Part shown: positions 43,342 to 52,048 of the stretch, piece by piece
Numbering within the stretch: the first letter of the stretch is position 1
Layout of the letters: every line of letters starts with the position of its first letter
Assembly: GCF_000014865.1 (NCBI RefSeq)
Contig: NC_008576.1
Location: 2,695,501-2,759,500, forward strand
DNA length: 64,000 nt
Direction: 5' to 3'
Source of the DNA: Magnetococcus marinus MC-1
GTDB lineage: Bacteria > Pseudomonadota > Magnetococcia > Magnetococcales > Magnetococcaceae
Position numbers and translations under genes: made by a program
Notes under the pieces: model-generated
What the model saw: the letters and a program-made list of their open reading frames with translations, nothing else
What the model was told of the DNA's origin: nothing
The model's database searches: none

Positions 43342-44922
43342 CTACCCTGCCGGTTCAGCAGCAGATTTCAAATTCCACGGGAGCAACAAGTCGAACTCAT
43401 CCACGGTTTGCGCTGTGGCGAGGCCCTCAAAGACCTTTGTGAGATAGACGAAGGGCTCCCAACCATTGGCTTTGGCCGTTTCAATCAAACTGTAGAGGTT
43501 TGCCGAGGCCTTTGCACCTCGAACAGAGTTGCTGAAGAGCCAATTTTTCCTGCCAATCACAAAGGGGCGAATGGCGTTCTCGGCTCTGTTGTTGTCAATT
43601 TCCAGGCGTCCATCATCAAGATATCGAATCAGAGAGGACCACTGATTGGTCAGATATCCCATCGCTTCGCCGAGTTTGCTTTTCGGTAACACCCCTGCTC
43701 GATTATCTTCCAGCCAGGTTTTCAACTCATCGATAATGGGGCGGGAACGCTCCTGGCGCACCTTGTAACGTCGCTCTGGAGTAGCCTCTTCCTCACGCAG
43801 ATCCTTTTCCACAGCGTACAGTTTCCGGATCAGCGACAGTGCCTGCCCAGCCTTGCCTATCTTGCCTTTTTTGGATTTTCCCAACGCTTTGATCGCCTCG
43901 TCGAATTGACGACGGGCATGCGCAAAACACCCCATCAGGATCACATCTTCCTGCGCACCCACACCCAGATAACCTGCATACCCATCCGTTTGCAACCAGC
44001 CTTTATAGCCCGCCAACAGCCGTTTCGGAACCTCGGCACCGCGTGTGGGATCGTAATCAAACAAAATCACCGGACTACCCGGGGGACCACCTCGCTGTAC
44101 CCACATATAGGAGTTGCTGGATGCAACTTTATCTTTTTCCTTAAGCACTTGAATCGTAGTTTCATCCATCTGCAGGATATCGTAATCCAGCATCTTGTCC
44201 CGCATCAGATTGATCAACGGCTGCACCAGTTGGCCGCACTGGATCATCCAATTGGCCAGCGTGGTTCGACAGACATCAATCCCTGCACGGGTCAGAATGG
44301 CGCCCTGTCGATAGAGCGGTAACCCATCGGCATACTTGGATACCGCCACATGGGCCAATAGAGCAGCTGTAGCCAACGCCTTGGGAATGGGACGTTTGGG
44401 TGTAGGGGCCGTCTTCACGCCCTGTTTGCAATGAGGACAGCCATATTTGATCTGGATGTGCCGCAATACCTGCACCTTGGCCGGAATAATATCCAGTTGC
44501 TCGCTGGTCTCACGGCCAATCTCGACCAAATGGTGACCATCCAGGCCACAAACCAATGCCGACTCAGGCAACTCATGAATGATATCCACCCGGGGTAGCC
44601 ACTCTGGCAATGGCTTGCGCCCTTTGGACTTCACTTTGCGGCTATGGGCAGGAACCTGGATCTCTTCGGCATCCTCTTCAGGTTCCTCGGCAGCCGTCAC
44701 TTCTGCCTCATCGAACAGACCCAACTGACGGGGATCGCTCTTCTCACTGGAACGCCCAAACCGCTTGGCAATGAGAATATTCAGCTTCTCCCTCAGAAGC
44801 TGGGCTTCATGCTCCATACGCTTGCTTTTGTCCTGTAAAAGGACATTTTCAGCCTGCAAGGAAAGTATTATTTCCCGCAAAGCGGCAGGGTCATCAGGGA
44901 GTGTCTTTGGTAGCGTTTTCAT
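43342..44922 (-). CDS. tnpC: IS66 transposase TnpC, copy 1
   Basis: 526 residues. It has an N-terminal coiled coil (about 18-55, SLQAENVLLQDKSKR), an acidic linker, a zinc-binding CPHC at about 159-162, then the DDE catalytic core: Asp in ILQMDETT, Asp in LQTDGYAGY and Glu in DNNRAENAIRPF. This is the full length and order for IS66 TnpC. It differs from the second copy by one seen residue (KVASSNS here, KVAASNS there). Confidence 0.97.
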   Translation of the reverse strand: MKTLPKTLPDDPAALREIILSLQAENVLLQDKSKRMEHEAQLLREKLNILIAKRFGRSSEKSDPRQLGLFDEAEVTAAEEPEEDAEEIQVPAHSRKVKSKGRKPLPEWLPRVDIIHELPESALVCGLDGHHLVEIGRETSEQLDIIPAKVQVLRHIQIKYGCPHCKQGVKTAPTPKRPIPKALATAALLAHVAVSKYADGLPLYRQGAILTRAGIDVCRTTLANWMIQCGQLVQPLINLMRDKMLDYDILQMDETTIQVLKEKDKVASSNSYMWVQRGGPPGSPVILFDYDPTRGAEVPKRLLAGYKGWLQTDGYAGYLGVGAQEDVILMGCFAHARRQFDEAIKALGKSKKGKIGKAGQALSLIRKLYAVEKDLREEEATPERRYKVRQERSRPIIDELKTWLEDNRAGVLPKSKLGEAMGYLTNQWSSLIRYLDDGRLEIDNNRAENAIRPFVIGRKNWLFSNSVRGAKASANLYSLIETAKANGWEPFVYLTKVFEGLATAQTVDEFDLLLPWNLKSAAEPAG

Positions 44923-44957
44923 AGCCGAAATTATACCAAAAAAACCGCCTTAACACT

Positions 44958-45317
44958 CTATACAATCGAAGAAAAATGCAGTTTATTGTGACCCTTCATT
45001 GCCGCCAGGTTGTAGCCATCAAGTAGCCAATTCAGCTGCCGCCCCGTGATTTGGATTTCTGCGGCACCTCCCTGGCGCAACCAGTGAAATCGGTCCTTTT
45101 CCAGCCGCTTTTGCCACAGGCAGAAGCCATTACGTTCCCAGTAAAGGATTTTCACCTTGTCCAATGATCGATTGCGAAACACGAACAGAGCCTCATCAAA
45201 GGGATTCAACTCCAGTTCTGCCTCCACCAATGCAGCCAGTCCGTTGATCCCCTTCCTGAAATCCACCGGCTCCAAACAAAGATGGACGACAGAAATATCC
45301 GGCGATGGGCGCATCAT
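44958..45317 (-). CDS. tnpB: IS66 accessory protein TnpB, copy 1
   Basis: 119 residues from the ATG at 45317, with the family signature LCLEPVDFRKGINGLAALVE and, later, ILYWERNGFCLWQKRLEKD. The start is placed here, not at the longer upstream in-frame Met (45515), because this ATG overlaps the tnpA stop as TGATG, indicating translational coupling, and the length then fits IS66 Orf2 (about 115 residues). Confidence 0.92.
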   Translation of the reverse strand: MMRPSPDISVVHLCLEPVDFRKGINGLAALVEAELELNPFDEALFVFRNRSLDKVKILYWERNGFCLWQKRLEKDRFHWLRQGGAAEIQITGRQLNWLLDGYNLAAMKGHNKLHFSSIV

Positions 45318-45658
45318 CACAAGGCTGCCACAGATCGCAGGACAGAGAGCAAGCTCTCGCCACCATTCCCTGACCACTCCACCGTCATACCATTTGGGAA
45401 CTGAATCCGGCAGACCCCTGCTGAAGACTTTGAACTCAATTCCAATCGCTGAAAACGTCGCTTGCCTGATCCTGACTCTTCCAGAAAACCCATTTGCGTC
45501 AGCTTGCGCTTCCAAAAATACAACGATGGAAGGCTCAGCTTATGGACTTCAGCGTACTCCTTAATGGTGCCGACCTCAGAACGACAACTGCGTAAATGAT
45601 CCAGCCAGTACCGCTGCTTCTCACTCAGCACAGACGCCTCAATTGATTTGTCTTCCAT
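45317..45658 (-). CDS. tnpA: IS66 accessory protein TnpA, copy 1
   Basis: 113 residues. The N-terminal half is a helix-turn-helix-like segment (YWLDHLRSCRSEVGTIKEYA, then LSLPSLYFWKRKL); the end has IQFPNGMTVEWSG, typical of IS66 Orf1. GGAGGCGAAC precedes the ATG. It is the first gene of the tnpABC operon. Confidence 0.92.
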   Translation of the reverse strand: MEDKSIEASVLSEKQRYWLDHLRSCRSEVGTIKEYAEVHKLSLPSLYFWKRKLTQMGFLEESGSGKRRFQRLELSSKSSAGVCRIQFPNGMTVEWSGNGGESLLSVLRSVAAL

Positions 45659-45761
45659 GTTCGCCTCCTAAAATTTTGAATTTCAGAAAGCGTGACATAC
45701 CTTCAGATCAAACTGAACCCTGGGGATAAATGGGCGCTTACATAAAAAGCACCCAAAGAGC

Positions 45762-46769
45762 TTAGGCCGTTGATCCATCTTTGGAAGAAACAGAAGCACG
45801 CCTGAGTTTGAACAGATCAAGTATGCTTTTACCCGGCCCTGGCTTATAGATCAAGAACGCCCCCAAAAAGCCTGTACCCATAATAATAAAGAGAACCAGT
45901 ACAGAAGCCGCCATGGTAAAAGCCAGCGCTTCCTGCGCGCTTAAGCCCATTTGACTATACATAGCCACCGAAATCACCTGCTGCCCACCCAACCCGGCCA
46001 GACCATTGATTGGCAAAATCGAGCTTAAAGCACCAAAGCTTGCGGCCATAGAGATCAGCGACCAACTTATTTCGGGTATCCATAACTGCGCCAGCAGTAC
46101 GATGAAGAGGATACTGAACGCTGTCGCAGCAGTGGTCAGCGCGATAACCCACACAAGCGTTCTGGGGGACTGACGGTAAAAAACGCGCCCCATGGAGACG
46201 AGCAACGGCGCGAGTTTTTGCCTAAAGGCCATGGGTAACCATGTTTGCCAAGCAATACGCCTATTGATGTGCGGCATGCACAAGATAAAGACCGGGATAA
46301 CCAACAGCAGCAGCGCCCCAATCGAGACCAACACCTCGACACCGTGCGCCAATGGGGCAGAAAGTTCGCTGCGAAACAGCAGCCCTAGCACCACCACCCA
46401 CAGCAAAATGTTCATCAAATCAACCACGCGTAAAAAAATGACGTGGCCGATTGATTTTGAAATGCGCACCCCCTCCTGTTTTAGGAGCAGCGGAATGCTT
46501 ATTTCCCCTATACGCATGGGTAGAAAGGTAACATAGAACTGGTGCAGCAGCAGGATACCCAATAGGGTGCGGAAGGCGATAGGGATGCGCAGCACCAAGC
46601 GATAACGCAGGGTACGCATGAGTGTAGAGAGCAGGACCAGCAAAACAAACAGCAGCAGATGCCCCACCCCAACCCGCTCAAAATAATGGGCAACCTGTTG
46701 CAAGTCTAGCCCCACAAACACCAGCAAAGGGGCTAAAAACAGCGTTGTAACCAAAATCAACTTGAGCAT
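45762..46769 (-). CDS. YbhN/AglD-type integral membrane protein (LPG synthase transmembrane-like)
   Basis: 335 residues from the ATG at 46769 (MLKLILVTTLFLAPLL), chosen over a longer frame because AAGGGG lies just upstream and the first membrane segment begins at once. About eight hydrophobic helices are visible, with the family motifs RTLRYRL, FLPMRIGEISIPLLLK and ILPINGLAGLGGQQ. The family (UPF0104, related to the membrane half of lysylphosphatidylglycerol synthase) covers flippase or polar-lipid roles; no catalytic aminoacyl-transfer domain is present. The exact substrate is unknown. Confidence 0.82.
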   Translation of the reverse strand: MLKLILVTTLFLAPLLVFVGLDLQQVAHYFERVGVGHLLLFVLLVLLSTLMRTLRYRLVLRIPIAFRTLLGILLLHQFYVTFLPMRIGEISIPLLLKQEGVRISKSIGHVIFLRVVDLMNILLWVVVLGLLFRSELSAPLAHGVEVLVSIGALLLLVIPVFILCMPHINRRIAWQTWLPMAFRQKLAPLLVSMGRVFYRQSPRTLVWVIALTTAATAFSILFIVLLAQLWIPEISWSLISMAASFGALSSILPINGLAGLGGQQVISVAMYSQMGLSAQEALAFTMAASVLVLFIIMGTGFLGAFLIYKPGPGKSILDLFKLRRASVSSKDGSTA

Positions 46770-47093
46770 TACAGCCCCTTTACCATGAACGACGATTTTC
46801 ACCACATGGGCCTGCGTAATGATGGGTACAAATGGTTGGACAAAACAACGGGGGATATAAACGGGATGCCGGTCGTAAGAAGCATCACACCACACAGAGG
46901 CTGCGCCTCGTCGAGAGTTAAGGGTGTTATCCATACCGGCTAAATCGACACCATGGGGGGGGTAAAAATCGGCCTGATTTACCCCATCACGGCACCGTGG
47001 GCGACGTTGCGCTTATAAAACGATCACAAACGGCATAAAAAACTGCGCGCTAAAAAATACAACAAAAATACAATACTTTATCGACTCAAAACA
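46770..47093. other. Intergenic region between YbhN-like and STAS genes
   Basis: 324 bases. The upstream part (46770-46934) is an in-frame extension of the YbhN-like gene that I do not believe is translated: it is Cys/His/Arg-rich and unlike the family. No other feature is seen; it is AT-rich near 47030-47093. Confidence 0.45.
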
Positions 47094-47402
47094 TCATCCT
47101 AACTCAAAAAAACTGTCGAAAGCTGCGATTTTTATCATGCGTTTAAGATCTGGGCTTAAATTGACCAATCTGATGTTACAACTGCCATTATTTAAACTGT
47201 TCTTTAAAATCAACAGAAGACCCAGGGTGGCACTATCCAGCATGGCGATCCTGGAAAAATCAACTTGAACACAACTCTGTTTGGCAGCATTCAGAGCAAG
47301 CTGGCGCATCAGATCGGCGTGCTCAAAAGAGAGCAGCTTGTTTAATTTAAGGTGGGTTGTCGAACCAACTTCATTAATTTCAATATCCTCGGATGAAAAC
47401 AT
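47094..47402 (-). CDS. Single-domain STAS protein (anti-sigma-factor-antagonist type)
   Basis: 102 residues. The start at 47402 follows AAAGGATGCGGTG. It is a lone STAS fold: QVDFSRIAMLDSATLGLLLILK contains the D-S-A-T-L-G loop whose Ser is the phosphorylation site in SpoIIAA-type proteins, followed by NIRLVNLSPDLKRMIKIAAFDSFF. Such proteins act in partner-switching regulation with a kinase and a target. No kinase, phosphatase or sigma factor is adjacent, so the partner is unknown. Confidence 0.85.
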   Translation of the reverse strand: MFSSEDIEINEVGSTTHLKLNKLLSFEHADLMRQLALNAAKQSCVQVDFSRIAMLDSATLGLLLILKNSLNNGSCNIRLVNLSPDLKRMIKIAAFDSFFELG

Positions 47403-48105
47403 CACCGCATCCTTTATACCATATGTATAATGATCGCACGCATTCAAGAAACAAACAATATTTGGATCTTACCCGGCGCCCCCGCACAGCTCCCTTTATA
47501 TGCTCCATTGGCCGAAGCTTAGCACGCTACAAGCGCTTTTTCCAACAACTCTTCACAGCTACTGTGGCCACGATGAAAGATCTAAACGCCATGCATATTT
47601 GCCAGACGGACACTTTATGGAACCAAATTTTTTTCACCCTCTTGACAGAAACCGTGCAACTTTAGGCCAGTTCGCCCACTCAGTGATAGGTGCTGATCAT
47701 TTTATGTTTCGCGTCGGCAAACCGTCCCGAAATGTCTCCCTATAAAATCTCATCACTCAATAGAGACCATAAACATTTGCGCACAGGGACAAAAGCGTGT
47801 TTTATGCCAAATGAGTGCCATTCATAACCAATCCCAACATTGAAAACCGTTCTCAATTATTGCCATGTGCTTTGACAAGGTCAATCTCCTATTTTTTTGT
47901 TGTGAAAGGATCATACATTTTTCCGTATTCTGAAACATCATATTGAGCAGTCTATTTTTCTGACTTTGCAGGTGCTTCGCTCTGTAGAATGGCCAAGCTA
48001 CATCGACCACAAGCTCTAGGCAGTGCTGTTATTGAGTCAATGCCTTACTCTTGCGGTAAACGATGTGGAATAAACAACCTATGATCACTTTTTTTGGGGT
48101 AAATC
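47403..48105. other. Long leader region upstream of feoA
   Basis: 703 bases with no credible gene. It holds the Fur-box-like palindrome at 47839-47857, a TTGAC-AAG-GTCAA inverted repeat at 47872-47884 and ATTGA-G-TCAAT at 48031-48041. Both the STAS gene (leftward) and feoA (rightward) should have promoters here. Confidence 0.5.
47839..47857 (+). promoter_or_regulatory. Fur-box-like palindrome upstream of feoA
   Basis: ATTGAAAAC-C-GTTCTCAAT is a 9-1-9 inverted repeat with one mismatch. Its core TGAAAACCGTTCTCA fits the 7-1-7 pattern of Fur-type sites at the outer positions. It lies about 250 bases before feoA, an iron-uptake gene that Fur commonly controls. The distance is long, so the assignment is tentative. 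Confidence 0.45.
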
Positions 48106-48351
48106 ATGACACTGCTTGAGTTAAAAAAAGGTCATATCGCTCGTATTTCTGGCGTGCATGGTAGTGCAGAAGAGCGTAACCGTTTTACCTCCATGGGGCT
48201 CATTCCGGGCAAACAGGTCATGCTGCGCAATCAGGCCCCTTTTGGCGACCCACGCATCTACGTTATCATGGGGTATGAGCTCTCCCTTCGCAATAAAGAC
48301 GCTGAAAAGATCAAGGTCGAACCCCTGGAGCTGACGCCACCTAACCCCTGA
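48106..48351 (+). CDS. feoA: Ferrous iron transport protein FeoA
   Basis: 81 residues, the normal length of FeoA, a small cytoplasmic SH3-like protein that assists the FeoB ferrous-iron channel. The motifs FTSMGLIPGKQVML and YELSLRNKDAEKIKVEPL are typical. The start has TTGGGG a few bases upstream. FeoB normally follows; here a Cys-rich peptide gene and then an IS66 element follow instead. Confidence 0.92.
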   Translation: MTLLELKKGHIARISGVHGSAEERNRFTSMGLIPGKQVMLRNQAPFGDPRIYVIMGYELSLRNKDAEKIKVEPLELTPPNP

Positions 48352-48569
48352 CATTAAAAATCGGCACCCCACCATCGCGCACATTTTCGCCGCACTTTAC
48401 AGAACATCTATTGCGGGATACTATCGGTCTTTGACCCGTCACACGCCAATTAAAGAGAACGTGTAAGAATGGCGTTGCATTAATGATGGGCCACGCCACT
48501 CTATCTGGTTTGACGATAGATTGCCGTGTTCGGGGAGAGAATGTAGCACGCTTACTAGGGGGATTTGAC

Positions 48570-48800
48570 ATGAACTCGATCGGTTGGTGGGAATGGTTCA
48601 TTTTTATCCCCATTGGGCTCTGGCTACTCTTCTATTTTTGGCGTGGCCTACAGCGCACCTTGCACCCCAAGCAGCAAGGGTGCGGCAAAGGTGGGTGCAG
48701 CTGTAGCACGCCTGCCCCGTTTGCATCATGCGGTGGCGTAGCAAAACCTGAAAAAATCACGCCTCAACCCCTACCCTCTCCCACCAAAAAAACCTCGTAA
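48570..48800 (+). CDS. FeoB-associated-type Cys-rich membrane peptide
   Basis: 76 residues from the ATG at 48570, chosen for the strong AGGGGGA ribosome-binding site 6 bases upstream. One membrane helix (WWEWFIFIPIGLWLLFYFW) is followed by a basic segment and a Cys-rich patch, GCGKGGCSCSTP with another Cys in FASCGG, then a Pro/Lys tail. The arrangement resembles the small FeoB-associated Cys-rich membrane proteins, and its position after feoA supports this. The identity is not certain because the family is short and variable. Confidence 0.65.
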   Translation: MNSIGWWEWFIFIPIGLWLLFYFWRGLQRTLHPKQQGCGKGGCSCSTPAPFASCGGVAKPEKITPQPLPSPTKKTS

Positions 48801-48850
48801 ACTGGTATTAAGGGCAAAAACAGCCGTAAGCGCCCATTTATCCCCATCAA

Positions 48851-50431
48851 CTACCCTGCCGGTTCAGCAGCAGATTTCAAATTCCACGGGAGCAACAAGT
48901 CGAACTCATCCACGGTTTGCGCTGTGGCGAGGCCCTCAAAGACCTTTGTGAGATAGACGAAGGGCTCCCAACCATTGGCTTTGGCCGTTTCAATCAAACT
49001 GTAGAGGTTTGCCGAGGCCTTTGCACCTCGAACAGAGTTGCTGAAGAGCCAATTTTTCCTGCCAATCACAAAGGGGCGAATGGCGTTCTCGGCTCTGTTG
49101 TTGTCAATTTCCAGGCGTCCATCATCAAGATATCGAATCAGAGAGGACCACTGATTGGTCAGATATCCCATCGCTTCGCCGAGTTTGCTTTTCGGTAACA
49201 CCCCTGCTCGATTATCTTCCAGCCAGGTTTTCAACTCATCGATAATGGGGCGGGAACGCTCCTGGCGCACCTTGTAACGTCGCTCTGGAGTAGCCTCTTC
49301 CTCACGCAGATCCTTTTCCACAGCGTACAGTTTCCGGATCAGCGACAGTGCCTGCCCAGCCTTGCCTATCTTGCCTTTTTTGGATTTTCCCAACGCTTTG
49401 ATCGCCTCGTCGAATTGACGACGGGCATGCGCAAAACACCCCATCAGGATCACATCTTCCTGCGCACCCACACCCAGATAACCTGCATACCCATCCGTTT
49501 GCAACCAGCCTTTATAGCCCGCCAACAGCCGTTTCGGAACCTCGGCACCGCGTGTGGGATCGTAATCAAACAAAATCACCGGACTACCCGGGGGACCACC
49601 TCGCTGTACCCACATATAGGAGTTGCTGGCTGCAACTTTATCTTTTTCCTTAAGCACTTGAATCGTAGTTTCATCCATCTGCAGGATATCGTAATCCAGC
49701 ATCTTGTCCCGCATCAGATTGATCAACGGCTGCACCAGTTGGCCGCACTGGATCATCCAATTGGCCAGCGTGGTTCGACAGACATCAATCCCTGCACGGG
49801 TCAGAATGGCGCCCTGTCGATAGAGCGGTAACCCATCGGCATACTTGGATACCGCCACATGGGCCAATAGAGCAGCTGTAGCCAACGCCTTGGGAATGGG
49901 ACGTTTGGGTGTAGGGGCCGTCTTCACGCCCTGTTTGCAATGAGGACAGCCATATTTGATCTGGATGTGCCGCAATACCTGCACCTTGGCCGGAATAATA
50001 TCCAGTTGCTCGCTGGTCTCACGGCCAATCTCGACCAAATGGTGACCATCCAGGCCACAAACCAATGCCGACTCAGGCAACTCATGAATGATATCCACCC
50101 GGGGTAGCCACTCTGGCAATGGCTTGCGCCCTTTGGACTTCACTTTGCGGCTATGGGCAGGAACCTGGATCTCTTCGGCATCCTCTTCAGGTTCCTCGGC
50201 AGCCGTCACTTCTGCCTCATCGAACAGACCCAACTGACGGGGATCGCTCTTCTCACTGGAACGCCCAAACCGCTTGGCAATGAGAATATTCAGCTTCTCC
50301 CTCAGAAGCTGGGCTTCATGCTCCATACGCTTGCTTTTGTCCTGTAAAAGGACATTTTCAGCCTGCAAGGAAAGTATTATTTCCCGCAAAGCGGCAGGGT
50401 CATCAGGGAGTGTCTTTGGTAGCGTTTTCAT
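48851..50431 (-). CDS. tnpC: IS66 transposase TnpC, copy 2
   Basis: 526 residues, with the same coiled coil, zinc motif and DDE residues as copy 1; one residue differs (Ala for Ser in KVAASNS). Intact. Confidence 0.97.
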   Translation of the reverse strand: MKTLPKTLPDDPAALREIILSLQAENVLLQDKSKRMEHEAQLLREKLNILIAKRFGRSSEKSDPRQLGLFDEAEVTAAEEPEEDAEEIQVPAHSRKVKSKGRKPLPEWLPRVDIIHELPESALVCGLDGHHLVEIGRETSEQLDIIPAKVQVLRHIQIKYGCPHCKQGVKTAPTPKRPIPKALATAALLAHVAVSKYADGLPLYRQGAILTRAGIDVCRTTLANWMIQCGQLVQPLINLMRDKMLDYDILQMDETTIQVLKEKDKVAASNSYMWVQRGGPPGSPVILFDYDPTRGAEVPKRLLAGYKGWLQTDGYAGYLGVGAQEDVILMGCFAHARRQFDEAIKALGKSKKGKIGKAGQALSLIRKLYAVEKDLREEEATPERRYKVRQERSRPIIDELKTWLEDNRAGVLPKSKLGEAMGYLTNQWSSLIRYLDDGRLEIDNNRAENAIRPFVIGRKNWLFSNSVRGAKASANLYSLIETAKANGWEPFVYLTKVFEGLATAQTVDEFDLLLPWNLKSAAEPAG

Positions 50432-50466
50432 AGCCGAAATTATACCAAAAAAACCGCCTTAACACT

Positions 50467-50826
50467 CTATACAATCGAAGAAAAATGCAGTTTATTGTGA
50501 CCCTTCATTGCCGCCAGGTTGTAGCCATCAAGTAGCCAATTCAGCTGCCGCCCCGTGATTTGGATTTCTGCGGCACCTCCCTGGCGCAACCAGTGAAATC
50601 GGTCCTTTTCCAGCCGCTTTTGCCACAGGCAGAAGCCATTACGTTCCCAGTAAAGGATTTTCACCTTGTCCAATGATCGATTGCGAAACACGAACAGAGC
50701 CTCATCAAAGGGATTCAACTCCAGTTCTGCCTCCACCAATGCAGCCAGTCCGTTGATCCCCTTCCTGAAATCCACCGGCTCCAAACAAAGATGGACGACA
50801 GAAATATCCGGCGATGGGCGCATCAT
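50467..50826 (-). CDS. tnpB: IS66 accessory protein TnpB, copy 2
   Basis: 119 residues, identical by eye to copy 1. The start ATG again overlaps the tnpA stop as TGATG. Confidence 0.92.
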   Translation of the reverse strand: MMRPSPDISVVHLCLEPVDFRKGINGLAALVEAELELNPFDEALFVFRNRSLDKVKILYWERNGFCLWQKRLEKDRFHWLRQGGAAEIQITGRQLNWLLDGYNLAAMKGHNKLHFSSIV

Positions 50827-51167
50827 CACAAGGCTGCCACAGATCGCAGGACAGAGAGCAAGCTCTCGCCACCATTCCCTGACCACTCCACCGTCATACC
50901 ATTTGGGAACTGAATCCGGCAGACCCCTGCTGAAGACTTTGAACTCAATTCCAATCGCTGAAAACGTCGCTTGCCTGATCCTGACTCTTCCAGAAAACCC
51001 ATTTGCGTCAGCTTGCGCTTCCAAAAATACAACGATGGAAGGCTCAGCTTATGGACTTCAGCGTACTCCTTAATGGTGCCGACCTCAGAACGACAACTGC
51101 GTAAATGATCCAGCCAGTACCGCTGCTTCTCACTCAGCACAGACGCCTCAATTGATTTGTCTTCCAT
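50826..51167 (-). CDS. tnpA: IS66 accessory protein TnpA, copy 2
   Basis: 113 residues, identical by eye to copy 1; first gene of the intact tnpABC operon. Confidence 0.92.
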   Translation of the reverse strand: MEDKSIEASVLSEKQRYWLDHLRSCRSEVGTIKEYAEVHKLSLPSLYFWKRKLTQMGFLEESGSGKRRFQRLELSSKSSAGVCRIQFPNGMTVEWSGNGGESLLSVLRSVAAL

Positions 51168-51258
51168 GTTCGCCTCCTAAAATTTTGAATTTCAGAAAGC
51201 GTGACATACCTTCAGATCAAACTGAACCCTGGGGATAAATGGGCGCTTACAAACAGCC

Positions 51259-52048
51259 CACCCCCCTTTTATCTGAAATAGCCGCATCACGAACCGCTTG
51301 TAAACGGCTTTACAACGTCTTGGTAACACGCCGCACAGGCTGGTTACGACCGTCAAACACGCTGGTATGGCCGCCATAAGGGCATGGTGATCACTCTCCA
51401 TAAATAAGATTCAACTGGGCTTAGCAAAACAGCCTACCCCTAAAAGTTACCTGAATTATAGAAGGTGCCAAATGAAACAAAAAGGGTGATAGCAACCCCC
51501 ATAGACAATCACATAAACAACCAAACTATCACCATATTTTGGTGTAATTACACTTTTTATTGTTTTTATCTGGTTTTCAAATACCAACCTCGTCATTATA
51601 CGCAGTGCGTTACAACTATTGACTTGCACGCTCAATCGTCGTATAAATTGACACCTGCTTGTGAACGATGTTGTCACCCGCCACACATTCTACCCAAGCA
51701 TCCGCCTATCAAAGGTGATGTGATATGAAGCGAGTTTCCCCAACCGACCAGGCTTGGGCACCAAGTTGGCTCTTCAACAAACACCAACACATGCTCGTTT
51801 TTACTGCAAAGACTACTAGGCAGTCCCCTCTTGTAAATAGAGAAAATCTTTTCGGTTCGACCAATGGCAACCCCTAAGATCGCTGCACTGGTTCTTAAAC
51901 AGTATGGCAAAAAAGTACACGCGCTTTGTAACTTAGGCGCTTCTACGCTGTGGGGATGACGCGGCTTTACCCCTGTGTCTGGCCTAACCATCCTACGAAC
52001 CGTTTTTTTATCTCGAACCTCGCATCAAATTAACAGAACGGCTTAGCC
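51259..52048. other. Long region upstream of the SulP gene
   Basis: 790 bases. It holds a strong promoter-like site at 51619-51647. After it there is one short frame, 51725-51877 (49 residues, begins MKRVSPTDQAWAPSW), preceded by AAAGGTGATG; it resembles nothing I know and may be chance. The stretch 51430-51600 is AT-rich. If the promoter serves the transporter, its leader is about 395 bases. Confidence 0.45.
51619..51647 (+). promoter_or_regulatory. Sigma-70-like promoter
   Basis: TTGACT (51619-51624), a 17-base spacer, and TATAAA (51642-51647). It is the best -35/-10 pair I found in the window and points toward the SulP gene. Confidence 0.6.

Larger units (their letters stand above)
43309..45749 (-). 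mobile_element. IS66-family insertion sequence, copy 1 (with target duplication)
   Basis: The element spans 43317-45741 (2,425 bp). Its ends are perfect over 20 bp: GTAAGCGCCCATTTATCCCC at the left, inverted at 45722-45741. The flanks carry an exact 8-bp duplication, ATAAAAAG (43309-43316 and 45742-45749), the size expected for IS66. It carries tnpA, tnpB and tnpC, all intact. The right end lies 12 bp beyond the target duplication from the stop codon of the YbhN-like gene, which stays whole. Confidence 0.97.
48818..51258 (-). mobile_element. IS66-family insertion sequence, copy 2 (with target duplication)
   Basis: The element spans 48826-51250, again 2,425 bp, with the same 20-bp ends. It is flanked by an exact 8-bp duplication, AAACAGCC (48818-48825 and 51251-51258). 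By eye it is identical to copy 1 except for one base (C at about 49630 against A in copy 1). It inserted 25 bp after the Cys-rich peptide gene, in the same orientation as copy 1. Confidence 0.97.

Noticed and set aside
45318..45515. Longer 185-residue version of TnpB
   Set aside because: The extra 66 residues overlap tnpA in another frame, do not resemble IS66 Orf2, and the TGATG coupling site supports the shorter start.
45157..45564. Plus-strand open frames inside the IS66 copies (also at 50666-51073 and elsewhere in the elements)
   Set aside because: They lie opposite the recognised tnpA/tnpB/tnpC genes and match no known passenger gene.
43309..51258. Composite transposon made of the two IS66 copies
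   Set aside because: Each copy has its own different 8-bp target duplication, and the outer flanks do not match, so the pair did not move as a unit.
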